This document shows, in pieces, positions 45,545 to 56,941 of a stretch of DNA of 64,000 nt (position 1 is the stretch's first letter; each line of letters starts with the position of its first letter). This stretch comes from Cryptomeria japonica (lineage: Eukaryota > Streptophyta > Pinopsida > Cupressales > Cupressaceae): contig NC_081413.1 in the NCBI RefSeq assembly GCF_030272615.1, positions 723,505,649 to 723,569,648 on the forward strand, in the 5' to 3' direction. The translations under genes and the position numbers were made by a program. Under the pieces are notes generated by a model. It did no database searches, was not told where the DNA came from, and saw nothing but the letters and a program-made list of their open reading frames with translations.

Positions 45545-48500
45545 GTCCGCCCCCCTTGAAATTGCTTGTCCTCAAGCAAATTCACTCCTGAATGTTGCAA
45601 TACCTGTTCATTCTCCCATGTAGCATCCTCATCTGGCAGGTCTCTCCATTTCACCAAGTATTCCTTAACGATTCTGTTCCTGAGTGTCCTTTCCCTGACA
45701 TCCAGAATAGCTTCGGGTACTAACACAAGCTTCCCCTCCTCATCCAAAGGGGGTAAATCTGCAGAAGGCACTACACTTTGACCAATGGCTTTCTTAAGCC
45801 TAGACACATGAAACACATTGTGCACCCGACTGCCCTCTGGAAGCTCAAGCTCATAGGCGACTTCACCCACTCTGCGAATCACCCTATAGGGACCATAAAA
45901 TCTAGGCTTCAATTTTTCAGCTCCGCTCTTCTTGAGTGATGACTGTCTATATGGTTGTAGCTTCAAGTAAACCATATCCCCTACCTCGAAACTGCGCTCT
46001 ATTCGATGCTGATCAGCGTACAATTTCTGTTGATTCTGGGCCTGTTGTATATTCTCCTTGAGCACTTTCAGGATGTCCTGACTATCCTGCAATAAGTTTT
46101 TGGCTTTGGGCACTCTGCTGTCCCCCAAAACTAAATCCATGAAGCTAGGTGCGTCATAACCATAGAGTGCCATGAAAGGAGTCATCTTGATGGACATATG
46201 ATAAGTGGTGTTATAACAATACTCTCCCATATGCAACCATCTGACCCAAGCCTTTTGTTGTGCAGTTACATAGTTCCTCAAATATCCCTCCACCCATTTA
46301 TTCACAATCTCTGTTTGCCCATCTGTCTGCGGATGATAACTAGTACTAGGTGTAAGATCTGTACCACACAACCTAAACAACTCCTGCCAAAAAACACTCA
46401 TAAACTTACTATCCCGATCACTGACAATGAATCTGGGCAACCCATGTAACCTGAATATCTCTCTAAAGAAAAGATCTGCCACCTGTGCTGCTGTGTAAAT
46501 GGACGGAATAGCAAAGAAGTGAGCGAACTTCGTCAAGCGGTCCACCACCACATAGATGCAATCCCTTCCCTGCACTCGTGGTAAACCAGTGATGAAGTCC
46601 ATCGAAATACTTTCCCATTTCCTATCTGGAATGGGCAAGGGTTGTAATAAACCTGCAGGAAATGTGTGCTCTCCCTTATTCTGTTGACAAACCGCACACT
46701 CCCTGACATACCTCTGAACATCATTCTTGAGCCCTCTCCATGTGAACCGCTCTCGGATCTGCCTGTAGGTCTTGAAAATCCCCGGATGCCCAGCTGTGGG
46801 TGCATCATGAAATGCCTTAAGTATCACCTCTCTCAAATGTGATGACGGAATCAAATAAACCCTGTCCTGAACTCTGATCAATCCATCTATCACCTCATAG
46901 CGATCATCCTGTATAGTACCTGAAATCAATCCAGAAGCCCAAGCATCTCCGACATACTCTGCTATAATCTGATCTCTCCAATCTCCTGAAATCTCTGCCA
47001 GGGCACATAAGTGAGGTCTCCGAGATAAGGCATCAGCCACCACGTTTTTCTTACCTTTGACAAACTCTATGTCAAAGTCATAAGCCTGCAATTTAGTAAC
47101 CCATTTCTGTTGTCGGTCATTAAGATCGCGCTGGTTCATGAAATATTTAATACTGTTGTGATCAGTTTTGATCACAAAACGCCCACCTACCAAATATGAT
47201 CGGAATTTGGCCAATGCATGCATTATGGCCAACATCTCCCTGTCATAGATAGAATAGCTCCTCTCAACACCTCGGAGCTTCCTACTCTCGAATGCAATGG
47301 GATGTTTCTCCTGCATCAATACTGCCCCTATCCCATCACCTGAAGCATCACACTGAAGTTCAAATGGCTTCGTGAAATCTGGTAGAGCTAAAACCGGACA
47401 AGATGACATCACTTGTTTGAAGTGGTCAAAACATCGTTGTGCTGCTTCTGTCCATACGAAGGCTCCCTTTTTAGTGAGGTCTGTCAAAGGTGCTGCCGTC
47501 TGTGAAAACCCCTTAACAAACCTCCTGTAAAACCCGCATAAACCAAAGAACCCCTTAAGCTGTGTGAGGTTCGTGGGAGTAGGCCAATCTACTATAGCTC
47601 TAATCTTTTCAGGGTCTACTTGAACTCCATCTGCACTAATAATATGCCCAAGGTATAGTAATTCTGTCATACCAAACTCACACTTAGACTCCTTGGCATA
47701 TAAAGACTCTCTCTCTAAGATAGATAATACCTCCTCCAGATGCTGTGAATGTTCCTCCCAGGTCTTACTGAAGACCAAGATGTCATCAAAGAAGATCAAA
47801 ACAAATCTCCTCAACTGCTCCCTGAATACCTGGTTCATACAACTCTGAAATGTAGCGGGTGCATTGGTTAGTCCAAACGGCATAACCATAAACTCAAAGT
47901 GGCCATAGTGGCATCGGAAGGCTGTTTTCTCAATGTCCTCTGCTCTCATCCTGATCTGATGGTATCCGGATCGCAAATCAATTTTGGTGAAGAAACATGC
48001 CCCATGCAACTCATCAATCAGCTCATCAATCCTAGGAATGGGATACCTATTTTTTATTGTTTTCTTATTCAATGCCCTATAATCGATGCACATGCGCATT
48101 GTCCCATCCTTCTTCTTTACCAGAACTACAGCTGAAGCAAAGGGGCTTTTGCTAGGCCTGATGTGCCCCATTTCCAACAATTCCTTAATTGCCTTCTCTA
48201 TCTCATCTTTATGTTTCTTAGGATGACGATAGGGAGTGATCATCACTGGTTTGGCTCCCTCCTCGAGCTCAATAACATGCTCTGCACCCCTGTCAGGAGG
48301 AACCCCATGCGGGATATCACTGAATACCTTGGCATGTCTGTCAAGAATCTCTTGTATATCTGGTGGATGACTCTTCACTCGAGGCTCTGGTGAAGTTGGC
48401 ATAACTAAGCACTCTGTTGCCCACTCTATGTCATTATGTCGAAAAAGTTTCTCCATTCTCCTCAAAGAGACTACCCTGCAACTCCCATCTGAAAGTCCCC

Positions 48501-50421
48501 TGAGTACAACAGTCCTACCCTCATGCTGAAACCTCATTTCCAACTTCGCTAGGTTGAAAGTGAACTCAACCAGCGATGCCATCCATGTCATACCGAGGAT
48601 GACGTCGTAATCTCCCATGTCCACAACATAGAAATCATCCTCCAACTCATAGCCATCTCCAAATCTAATGTGAAGATTTGAAACCTTCTGAGTACATAAT
48701 AGCTTTTGGCCATTAGCCACCATGACTCTAAAACCATCATGCTCCTCTGTCTGTAAACCTCTCCTGGCTACCAACTGTGTATCTATAAAGTTATGTGTAG
48801 CCCCAGTGTCAATGAGAGATATCACTTTCTGCCCCTGGATAGTACCCCTGACCTTAAACGTGATTGCCTTTTGGGCCCCTGTCAAGCGTGCCAACGATCT
48901 ATCATCCTTAGGAATGCTGCTCTCCTCTATCGTGTTACCCTCATCTGAATCGGAGTGCTGATCCTCCCCCTCTGACTCTGACTCCTCTGCTGAAAAATAC
49001 TCCATTTGATTTGCCTTAGCCTTGAGAGGGCATTTATGAGATAAGTCCCAAGGCTCTCTACACTGGAAGCATAGTTTCTTCTTTCGTAGTTCATTCAAGG
49101 TTTCACTGTCTAGTCCTTTTGATCCTTCTTTGGGTTTGTTATACTCTTTTTGAAATGGTTTTTTGTCTTTGTCCTTGCGGTAGGGAGAATCTGTTGAATG
49201 GTATTTTCCTTTGTATACCGAAGGGGCTAAATCTCGTGCCTTTTTAGTTGCTTCTGCTAAGGTGAGTGGATCATGTCCCTTCACCCAACCACGTAACGGA
49301 TCAGCAAGCCCATCACAAAATAACACCACCAATCTCCTAGGAGAGATATCAGTAACAAGTACAGACAAACGCTGAAACTCAGCGATGTAAGCATCCACTG
49401 AACCTGACTGTTTTAACTGTGCTAGCTCCTTGAAATGTAACTCGGGATCCCTAGTGTCAAATCTCTCGATCAATCTTTCTGTGAATTCCTCATAGGATGT
49501 AATCTGATTATGCCCCAGAGTCACCATGCCATGATGCCACCATTCATGCGCAACACCGTCCAAATGCATAGCCGCATACTTGATAGCCTCATCCTCAGGC
49601 ATAGGATTTAGCTGCAAGTATGTATCTATCTTCTGCACCCAAGCTCGTGCAGTCATCTTCCCTGAAGCATCATAATAAGGCAAGGAAAGTTTTCCAACTT
49701 TCTTTCTTAGCTCAAAATTCTGATTCCTCCCTCCTGCTCTAGGCATATGTCTCATCCTCAAGTCCATATAATCTCTGAGGGAAATATCTGCCTGAAACTC
49801 GGGTCCACTGGCCTCCCAGTCCCTCCTGAACTGACCCTGTAACTCAGTAATCTGCGGTTCATTCACTGGTTGAACCGGATCCCTAGGTGGGAAGGTGGGT
49901 AGAAGAGGTCTCGAGCTCGCTGTTCGAGCTGGGCGTGCAACGTGTCTAAAGTTATCCGCCTCATTTCCATTGTTGCCATGTCCATTATTACCATTAATAT
50001 TATTCTCAGGGCCATTGTTGTTGTCACGACCTCCATTATTATCATCTCCCCTAATGTTATCGTTTCCCCCATTGTTATTGTTTCCATTGTTGGCATCACC
50101 TGGATTAATATTGATGCCCATCTGTCTAGCCATAAGCTGCAACATCATGTCCATTCGCCTATTCTGCTCCTGCTGCATACGCTGCCCCTGCTCTAACGTA
50201 CCCAGCAACTGTCTGAACATCACCTCCCCCTGATCTGGAACGATATTCCTCTCATCTCGGTCACCCATACTGCTGTCCTGATCAAAGAATATTTCCTCTA
50301 TGTCTGTATGACTGGATTCTATGTCCACCTGCACGGATGAACTAGACTGCTCACTCTGACTATCCGGATTTCTATTTTGTCTGGCCCTGGTATTGCGAAA
50401 ATTATAATGCCCCTGTCGCAT
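45526..50421 (-). CDS. gag-pol: Element B Gag-Pol polyprotein with chromodomain (about 1,631 aa)
   Basis: Single open frame from ATG at 50421 (two in-frame codons upstream are also open). N-terminal gag has an Asn/Gly-rich linker (about 110-160), the capsid domain ([14 protein letters not shown]) and a knuckle [14 protein letters not shown] (451-464). Protease has DTG at 538-540 ([12 protein letters not shown]). RT has FFDDIL with the catalytic DD at about 879-880. RNase H includes TDHNSIKYF (D1087). Integrase has the HHCC region then D1275, D1335 and E1371, the D-D-35-E spacing. A GPY/F-like module and a chromodomain from about 1570 (EAILDVRER to EDATWENE) follow. The last residues (VMSPF) are encoded by the 3' LTR. 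Chromovirus; clade not resolved by eye. Confidence 0.96.
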   Translation of the reverse strand: MRQGHYNFRNTRARQNRNPDSQSEQSSSSVQVDIESSHTDIEEIFFDQDSSMGDRDERNIVPDQGEVMFRQLLGTLEQGQRMQQEQNRRMDMMLQLMARQMGININPGDANNGNNNNGGNDNIRGDDNNGGRDNNNGPENNINGNNGHGNNGNEADNFRHVARPARTASSRPLLPTFPPRDPVQPVNEPQITELQGQFRRDWEASGPEFQADISLRDYMDLRMRHMPRAGGRNQNFELRKKVGKLSLPYYDASGKMTARAWVQKIDTYLQLNPMPEDEAIKYAAMHLDGVAHEWWHHGMVTLGHNQITSYEEFTERLIERFDTRDPELHFKELAQLKQSGSVDAYIAEFQRLSVLVTDISPRRLVVLFCDGLADPLRGWVKGHDPLTLAEATKKARDLAPSVYKGKYHSTDSPYRKDKDKKPFQKEYNKPKEGSKGLDSETLNELRKKKLCFQCREPWDLSHKCPLKAKANQMEYFSAEESESEGEDQHSDSDEGNTIEESSIPKDDRSLARLTGAQKAITFKVRGTIQGQKVISLIDTGATHNFIDTQLVARRGLQTEEHDGFRVMVANGQKLLCTQKVSNLHIRFGDGYELEDDFYVVDMGDYDVILGMTWMASLVEFTFNLAKLEMRFQHEGRTVVLRGLSDGSCRVVSLRRMEKLFRHNDIEWATECLVMPTSPEPRVKSHPPDIQEILDRHAKVFSDIPHGVPPDRGAEHVIELEEGAKPVMITPYRHPKKHKDEIEKAIKELLEMGHIRPSKSPFASAVVLVKKKDGTMRMCIDYRALNKKTIKNRYPIPRIDELIDELHGACFFTKIDLRSGYHQIRMRAEDIEKTAFRCHYGHFEFMVMPFGLTNAPATFQSCMNQVFREQLRRFVLIFFDDILVFSKTWEEHSQHLEEVLSILERESLYAKESKCEFGMTELLYLGHIISADGVQVDPEKIRAIVDWPTPTNLTQLKGFFGLCGFYRRFVKGFSQTAAPLTDLTKKGAFVWTEAAQRCFDHFKQVMSSCPVLALPDFTKPFELQCDASGDGIGAVLMQEKHPIAFESRKLRGVERSYSIYDREMLAIMHALAKFRSYLVGGRFVIKTDHNSIKYFMNQRDLNDRQQKWVTKLQAYDFDIEFVKGKKNVVADALSRRPHLCALAEISGDWRDQIIAEYVGDAWASGLISGTIQDDRYEVIDGLIRVQDRVYLIPSSHLREVILKAFHDAPTAGHPGIFKTYRQIRERFTWRGLKNDVQRYVRECAVCQQNKGEHTFPAGLLQPLPIPDRKWESISMDFITGLPRVQGRDCIYVVVDRLTKFAHFFAIPSIYTAAQVADLFFREIFRLHGLPRFIVSDRDSKFMSVFWQELFRLCGTDLTPSTSYHPQTDGQTEIVNKWVEGYLRNYVTAQQKAWVRWLHMGEYCYNTTYHMSIKMTPFMALYGYDAPSFMDLVLGDSRVPKAKNLLQDSQDILKVLKENIQQAQNQQKLYADQHRIERSFEVGDMVYLKLQPYRQSSLKKSGAEKLKPRFYGPYRVIRRVGEVAYELELPEGSRVHNVFHVSRLKKAIGQSVVPSADLPPLDEEGKLVLVPEAILDVRERTLRNRIVKEYLVKWRDLPDEDATWENEQVLQHSGVNLLEDKQFQGGRTVMSPF
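45545..45558 (-). other. Element B polypurine tract
   Basis: Minus strand CAAGGGGGGCGGAC abuts the LTR TGTAATG and lies inside the end of the polyprotein frame. Confidence 0.88.
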
Positions 50422-50501
50422 GCTCAATCATACATTCTGGACCTGTTTTATTTCTGCAATATGTTTTGGTGAAAGTTTCCCACAAGATGGCAGAATCTTC
50501 T

Positions 50502-50513
50502 GCTCTGATACCA
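50502..50513 (-). other. Element B primer-binding site
   Basis: Minus strand TGGTATCAGAGC one base from the 5' LTR boundary (50515). Confidence 0.93.
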
Positions 50514-50514
50514 C

Positions 50515-51769
50515 TGTAATGGACACCCCCTGTTCGGTACTAAATTTATGTCCTTTCTACTTAGTGTAATTTTGTCAAACAGTTGGTGTGCAAGCTGACT
50601 ACTGGATTTTTTTGGTTCTTGATTTGCTAGAGGATAAATTTGGTAAACTGGTATTTATTGTAAAGCTTTCAAGTTTATTCAATATAAAAATAACCAGACA
50701 TATCAAATGCCAAAAGCAAGAGGATTAATGCTGATGATATTTATTTAATTCCAACTCCAAGCATACAAATCAGATTTGAAGAATATTACAGACCATATGA
50801 TAATAAACAAATTCAAACCTGGACTCCACAAGTATAGAACCTGCTGAAAACACTGTTCACGCACTGTAGCTGCACTATTCACGGCACTGTAGCATTTTTA
50901 CTATTCACGCAGCACTGTAGCAAAACACTGTTCACGCGGTACTGTAGCAAAAACACTGTTCACGCGGTACTGTAGCAAATCACTATTCACGCGGTACTGT
51001 AGCAAAAACACTATTCACGCGGTACTGTAGCAAAAACACTATTTTCAAATCTGCACTTTCAAACCCCTGTAAAAACATCATGCGAGAGCACCAAATGAAG
51101 CCCAATGTGTTTCCTGAATGAAAACACCATTAATCCTCCTGACTGTGTCTTTCAACAGCGAAGAGAATGCTAGCAAAGAGGGATTCCGTCCTCCAAGCCC
51201 AATAATCAGATTTCTACGAAATCCAACAGCATCACATTAATTCATCCCAGCATATCCCAAAAGAGAGCTCTCAACCTCCATTTATATCTTCTTCCTGGAT
51301 GCAAACACTTCATTTTCTCAATGTGGGATAATACATTTTAGAATAAAATATTATTTCCCACAATATACACATTAAAGGGAACTTTTAATATTTTAAACAT
51401 TACTTTATATTCCCAACCTTATAATATAACGATAAAGTTAAATATTTAATTTAACTTTACACTTTATCGTTAAATATTAAAACCTTGTTGATAATCTCTT
51501 TAAATCATTGTCGCCTTCAAATATTTTCTACTGATAATTATGCCAACCAGGGAAACACTAAAAATTCCAAGTCACTGCTTGGAGACTAACTTACTATAAA
51601 TAGTAAGTGTCTAGAAACCTTGTCAAAGCAGCACCGATTGGCCTGAAACTGAAAACACCTAGGCCAAAATACCTCAGGATCCCACCAATGTCCTTGTTAG
51701 CCTTCGGGATCGTGTCAGAATAGGCTAACGACACCCCATATCATGTTGCGCTAAAAAGGGGACATTACA
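50515..51769 (-). repeat. Element B 5' LTR
   Basis: 1,255 bp, same termini as the 3' LTR and, by eye, the same sequence outside the minisatellite (four units here). Confidence 0.95.
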
Positions 51770-52456
51770 CTTGCTTCTCCTTCTTCTGGTCTTGCCTCCA
51801 AAGTGAATGTCATTGATACATTCTGCTCCTTCAACTTTTGATGTTGTACATCCACCCATCTGCGAGTGCAGGATAAAACAGGAGCCATCAAAGCTCTCAA
51901 GTCTAAAACCTCGAGCTCATTCCAATCTATCTTCACTTCTTTGTCTTCTTTCTCATAAGACGACTGGAGGTATCTACCATTATCCTGGGCTTGATCGGCT
52001 ACTCTATAAACTTTGCATTTCCTGATGAGATCTAAGGGTAGCCTGGAATGCATCTTTCTTTTAACCTCTAAATCACCTGGGAGATTCATCCAAAAGTCCT
52101 CCACCTGAAACTCATGCTTGTACTTCTTACCGACTGTCTCCTCCATATAAACATGAGGATCAAAATTCTCTCGCAAGGCAAAGGATGCAAATGAGTATAA
52201 AGATAATTCCTTCTCTGCATCTTCCGCGGCTTGAGTATTAGGACACACCTCAACTGAGTTCCCTAGTATGATGGGCACGAGAATCCCATTTCCATGCTTG
52301 TGTCTGGATGCCTTCGCATAAGTTGCAAATTGTCTAGTCACCTCAAGTAGTACTATCCTATCTGTTGGATATCTTGGCAACATGTAAGGAGGTGAAGGAC
52401 ACAAAGGACACCCATGAACTCTGATGTATGTGAACTTTTGAAACTGGATGAACCAT
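51770..52456 (-). CDS. E2 ORF, segment 2 (about 229 codons)
   Basis: Joins segment 1 after removing E3 and one GCGCC copy, giving ...KKYGAWFIQFQKFTYI, and joins segment 3 after removing B. The total of the three segments is 3,216 nt, exactly 1,072 codons including the stop. Contains a Cys/Pro patch (HGCPLCPSPPYMLPRYP), SFASFALRENFDPHVYMEE, and a region with WNELEVLDLRALMAPVLSC. No known domain recognised. A minus-strand ATG at 52482 lies in E3's end and is not the real start. Confidence 0.75.
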
Positions 52457-52904
52457 GCGCCTGTTGTGACGTTTTCACACATCGCCCAATTGCAAATGGG
52501 GACCCCCTCTTTTTGCTCGTTTTTCGCTCGCCTTTCGCTTTGCTTTTTAGGGTTTTGTTAGTCAGTCAATTGTCTGGATTTAGGGTCAAGCCTTAGGGTT
52601 TTAATTGCCGTCTTTCAGGCCAGAATCCAGTCAATTTTGAGAGCTTTTTGATCTTCTTTGTAGGATGCAATTTTGAATCAAATGAATTCGCCAGAGTGGT
52701 CTATTTTCAATTGGAATTTTTGAGTGCTGAGCTTAAATTTGTCTAAGTGTTGAAGATGAAATGTGAATTTTTGTCCAATTGAGTAATTTTGACCAAATTT
52801 TGAGTTTTTTGATTTTGATCCCGGGCATGGGGAATGATTTGTTTTTGCCTTGTGAAGTGATTAAATGTGCGAAATCATGATATTTTGGCCTGTAGGAGCA
52901 AAAT

Positions 52905-54663
52905 CGCTCCTGTCCCTCAGTGAAGGACCGGAGCTCGTTTTCAAATATCTTACCGTCCCTGCAGAGTCAAGATGAATTTCGAATTGCAAGTGATAAAGAA
53001 TGGCGTGATCTTTCCGTTGAATATAAATTGAAGAATTTCACGAACACGGAAGTACCTCCAGGAAGCAAAATCGCTCCTGTCCCTCAGTGAAGGACCGGAG
53101 CTACAAATCAAATATTGCTTTGTCCTTGCAGGATTTTGACGACTTAACAATTTGAAGATGTCCGAGGAGATATGTTTTATCAAATGAATATAACTTGAAG
53201 TGTCGACATGAAGGAGAGTGGTCCAGAATGCCAAAATCGCTCCTGTCCCTCTTCAAGGGACCAGGGCGAAGTACATTGTAGCTCCCGTCCCTCTCCCAGG
53301 GACCAGAGCGATATTCTTCATAGGGCATGTTCTGGACGAAAATCAAGCAAGTTATAAGTTTGAAGGCAAGAAACAGGGTGAAATGAACTCATTGAAGATA
53401 AATTGAAGATTACCAAATGTCAACAAAAGACCTAAATGCCTAAGTTCGCTCCTGTCCCTCTCCAAGGGACCAGAGCGATTTTTGTCTAAGACAAATTTCT
53501 TGCTAAGTTACAATCAAACCCAAGGCATGGATGAATGGAAGGACGCATTATGAACCCGTTGAATATAAATTTGGAAGCTAGCAAAGTGAAGTGAAGCATA
53601 CAAAGCCAAGATCGCTCCTGTCCCTCTCCAAGGGACCAGGGCGATATGATGATTATATTGCCGTCCCTCCAAATTCAAGACACTCCAAGGCGAAGAACAA
53701 GGTGGCAAGGACGTCTTAAGGCATCTTCGTCAAGCACAAAGCATCAAAGGTCATCAACATTGAAAGATTTGCACTAAAATATCTCAGTTCGCTCCTGTCC
53801 CTCAGGAAGGGACCAGAGCGAAATTTGCATAAAGGCATAAAATTTGAAAGTTTATCAAGCATCAAGTGATCACGAAGGATCAAGGAACTTTATTTTGCAC
53901 GATGATAGCGATGACAAGTTGAACGAGGCAATGACAAGCTCAAAATCATGAAGTTCGCTCCTGTCCCTCAGGAAGGGACCAGAGCGATGTTGAATATATT
54001 GGCCAACTCATGCAAGGTTTACGTAAGGTCAAAGTTTTGCAAGGTCTTAGAGGGTCTATGGTGTCTTTTGAAGACGATACACAAAGATTTTGAACGTAAA
54101 ATGATCATCAAATTGAACATGGAGACCATATCACTCCTGTCCCTCTCCAAGGGACCAGGGCGATTTGTATGGGATCCTTCATTTTCCTTCAAGTACATGT
54201 CAAGGCAAGTTCACGCGAGATCAAGGACGTCCTTTAAAAAGCAATGAACGAGGAACCAAGGTTGAAAGATAACGCATTTTGGCTAGAGCTTCAAGATCGC
54301 TCCTGTCCCTCTCCAAGGGACAAGGGCGATGATCCTTCCAAATTCCTAAATGCCATATAGAATTCAAGAAAAACAAGCGTGGGGTAAAGAAACAATATTG
54401 TTTTTCGCCTTACAATGAAGATTTGAGATCAAAGATGCAAGGCCAAGGAGAAAATACAAGGATCGCTCCTGTCCCTCTCCAAGGGACCAGGGCGATAATG
54501 GTTATAAGAGACATTCATTCACACATGCAAGTCAATCTAACTCAAAGGACCCAGCTAAAATGGCGATTTGGACGTAAGGATGAAGACCTTGGACGTAAAA
54601 ATTGCAAGAATCATGACCAAATTGATGGATCGCTCTTGTCCCTCAGTCAGGGACCAGGGCGAT
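52905..54663 (+). repeat. E3 hairpin array, 11 main copies at 166/176-bp spacing
   Basis: Arms TCGCTCCTGTCCCT and AGGGACCAGGGCGA around a 4-6-base loop. Main copies start at 52905, 53071, 53237, 53446, 53612, 53789, 53955, 54131, 54297, 54463 and 54630. Steps: 166, 166, 209, 166, 177, 166, 176, 166, 166, 167. The 209 step holds an extra hairpin 42 bp after the previous one, leaving 167. Spacers are strongly diverged. Confidence 0.92.
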
Positions 54664-54892
54664 GAGGTATGTATTTCCCATCTTCAAAATTTTTGGCGCT
54701 AAATAAACATTTTTAATTTATTTTAAATGCTAAGTTCGAAGGGTTTTCAAAATTTAATTAAATGGCATTTAAAAATAACGCATAACATTTATTAATTAAT
54801 TTTGCCTATTAAAAATCGAAAAAATTAATTATAAAGGCATAAAGTTAATTAATTATAAAAACAAATTGAGCGCTTGGGTTTATTTTACAAAA

Positions 54893-54985
54893 GTCGGCCT
54901 TGGTTTTTATTAAAATGGCTTTTAATTGTCTTTGTTTTCACCAAGTCGGCCTAAGGTAATGCATGAGGAAAGTGCTTATAAAAGG
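54893..54985 (+). promoter_or_regulatory. E3 first promoter (two GTCGGC boxes, TATAAAAGG)
   Basis: GTCGGC, the inverse of the DRE core GCCGAC, at 54893-54898 and 54955-54960, then TATAAAAGG at 54977-54985, about 560 bp before the ORF start at 55539. E2 has the same set on the minus strand. Confidence 0.6.
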
Positions 54986-55538
54986 AGGTGTTTATTTCAT
55001 TTTTAAATCATTATTCAAGCATCCTCTTTCATATGCGACTTGGAGTATACAAAGGAAGTGCGAAATTATCATTCAAGAGAAGGAGCGAATTTCAAAGGGA
55101 AGGTACAAGCATTATCAAAGGAGTTTGAGTTTCAAGTTAGGCGAACTTGCCAAGGACATTGAAGAGCACATCAAAGATTCCAAGGGTGGCGAATTAATAA
55201 AGAGGACGTTCCTTATCCTTGAAGATCACGTCAAAAACTTGAAAGGTGGCGAAATTGCTATTTTGAAGGGAGATCACGTTGAAGACCATCTAATTTTGAT
55301 TTTGCCTAGGCAAATTCCTTGTTTTGCATTTTAGAGTTAGGCTCTCAAGAGAGGTATGGCGATATGGATTTATTGTAGCTTAAATTTTGAAATTTTGAAA
55401 TTTTGAATCCTTAGCTCAATCTTTTTTAGGAAATGATTAATAAAGGACTTATCATTAAGTTTCCTAAAATTTGCTCTCTATCTATGTTATATATTGCAAA
55501 ATCACGTTTCTAATTTTGAAATGTTGTGTAGGCATCAA

Positions 55539-55715
55539 ATGGAGATCTCATCAAGGAAAATCAAGCCGGATCAAGGACGGTCTTCGCCAGGACGGTCTTC
55601 GACAGGACGATCAAGTAAGGACATGGGCAACCTCTTTCAATCCAACGTTCCAAGGCGAGGTACATCATCATCTTGTAAATCAAGGACAAAAGGAGTTAGA
55701 ACAAGAGTTAATTAA
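55539..55715 (+). pseudogene. E3 ORF, truncated to 58 codons
   Basis: Start context GTGTAGGCATCAAATG is the same as at E2's start (57912), and a downstream NLFQSNVPRRG resembles NLGNFNVKKFREVP in E2. A serine/arginine-rich tract made by repeats (RSSPGRSSTGRSSK) follows, then a stop. Most of the E2-type ORF is deleted. The remaining peptide has no recognised function. Confidence 0.6.
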
Positions 55716-55977
55716 AGATAGCCTCTCAACGACATCAAATTGAATATCTAGCAAGCTACAAGTGTCAGATGAGGTGGCATCCCAGTCATCACTCCTCCAG
55801 TCAGTGTGGTCCACCTCAGCATGTCCAGATTCAATGTACCTAACTCATGGAAGGTGGCACAAACTCCGATGTACCTACCCCGGCTATCCATTGGTCGATT
55901 TTTCTAGAGAGGACATGTGTCCAAGCAATACAATTTTGTCATTGGTCAAGCATTAAATGTTATGTAATGGTTGTAAC

Positions 55978-55995
55978 AAACCCTAATTAGGGTTT
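55978..55995. promoter_or_regulatory. E3 palindromic double telo-box
   Basis: AAACCCTAATTAGGGTTT, 65 bp before the TATA box at 56060. TTGATCTTGAATTGATCTA lies between, as in E1 and E2. Confidence 0.75.
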
Positions 55996-56059
55996 TCATT
56001 GTTGAATCTTGGCCATTGATCTTGAATTGATCTAAGCCATCAAATTGTATTGTGGGCAC

Positions 56060-56067
56060 TATATAAG
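56060..56067 (+). promoter_or_regulatory. E3 second TATA box
   Basis: TATATAAG in GGCACTATATAAGCCC. The remaining 0.87 kb to the CAACA end would be R-U5. Confidence 0.65.
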
Positions 56068-56941
56068 CCCAGACATTTCATTTGTAAAGGCTAATTAGCA
56101 ATAAATGAGCAATTATTAGAGAGAGTTGTAAATAATAGAAAGCAGTTAGTAGTTAGAAATTGATAGAATAGTAATTAGAGTAGAATAGGAGGACAAGGCA
56201 AGAAATTGTTGCCATTGATTGTAAACAAACTCCATTTTCATTGAAGTAATGGTGAAGTGTGTCGTTTCTTGCAATTTGCATGGTTTCTTGTTGAGTCTTC
56301 AATCCTAGATGGTAGATGATTAGATGAATGGAGGAAATGTGATTAATTGATGGTGGAATTCGTATATCCATACTACTAGTAGTTTGTTGATTGCAGACTC
56401 GCCTTGTGTAGTCAACTGGAATCGTTCAGCTTAAGCTCAATTTCAATTTGTCGCCTCTTCATTGATATGCATCAACTTGGATGGTATCTATGCCTGCGGT
56501 GATGATTTGAACATCATAAAGCTCCCTTAGAAGATCGCACTAGTCTTGTGTAGATGTTCCATTGATGTCAAAACAAGATCTAGTTAGAGTTTCATCAAAA
56601 ATCAAGTCATTGCTCCTACATTCTTAGTATTAGGATTAGATCCTCTCTTCGCCCTCACCCCTTTTCCATTTTTTCAAATCTAAGTTAGTAAGAGCCTGTG
56701 TCCAGCAAAGCAGATCGGAAGTTCAATCATCACATGTAAGTCCCCTTGTGATCCCAGCAAATCACATCATACCACTGGAGCTTGTCCACACGTAGAGACC
56801 CTACATAAAAGAACCTTGGAGTCTTCCTAACTGATCCTTTATGCGAATCTTCAGCAGTTAGAGGCTATTTTCTCAAGAGAGGATAAGATGCCTTTGGGTA
56901 TTTTATTCTGTGTATGATCGTGTACAAAATACACGTCAACA

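Larger units (their letters stand above)
44207..51769 (-). mobile_element. Chromovirus B: apparently intact Ty3/gypsy element (TSD CTTGC)
   Basis: 7,563 bp with TGTAATGG...CATTACA LTRs, a PBS, one uninterrupted polyprotein, a PPT and a perfect CTTGC duplication (44202-44206, 51770-51774). The LTRs look identical by eye except for three extra minisatellite units in the 3' copy. It interrupts E2's ORF. This is the only element in the window that looks capable of autonomous movement, and one of the youngest insertions. Confidence 0.96.
52462..56941 (+). mobile_element. E3: 4.5-kb TGTTGTGAC...CAACA unit nested in E2's ORF (TSD GCGCC)
   Basis: Perfect duplication GCGCC (52457-52461, 56942-56946). 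Ends TGTTGTGACGTTTTCACACA and ACACGTCAACA. Same order as E2: hairpin array, two GTCGGC (GCCGAC inverse) boxes, TATAAAAGG, acceptor-like TGTGTAG, ORF start, palindromic telo-box, TATATAAG, end. The ORF is reduced to 58 codons, explaining the smaller size. Opposite orientation to E2. No PBS, pol or terminal repeats; read as a solo LTR. Confidence 0.85.

Noticed and set aside
51751..52482. An independent minus-strand gene of 243 aa starting at 52482
   Set aside because: Its first codons are the reverse of E3's terminus and its last codons are B's LTR. The native part is the middle of E2's ORF.
53948..54665. Short plus-strand frames in E3 beginning with RSCPSGRDQS-like or containing PVPLQGTRA
   Set aside because: They are readings of the hairpin array, interrupted between copies.
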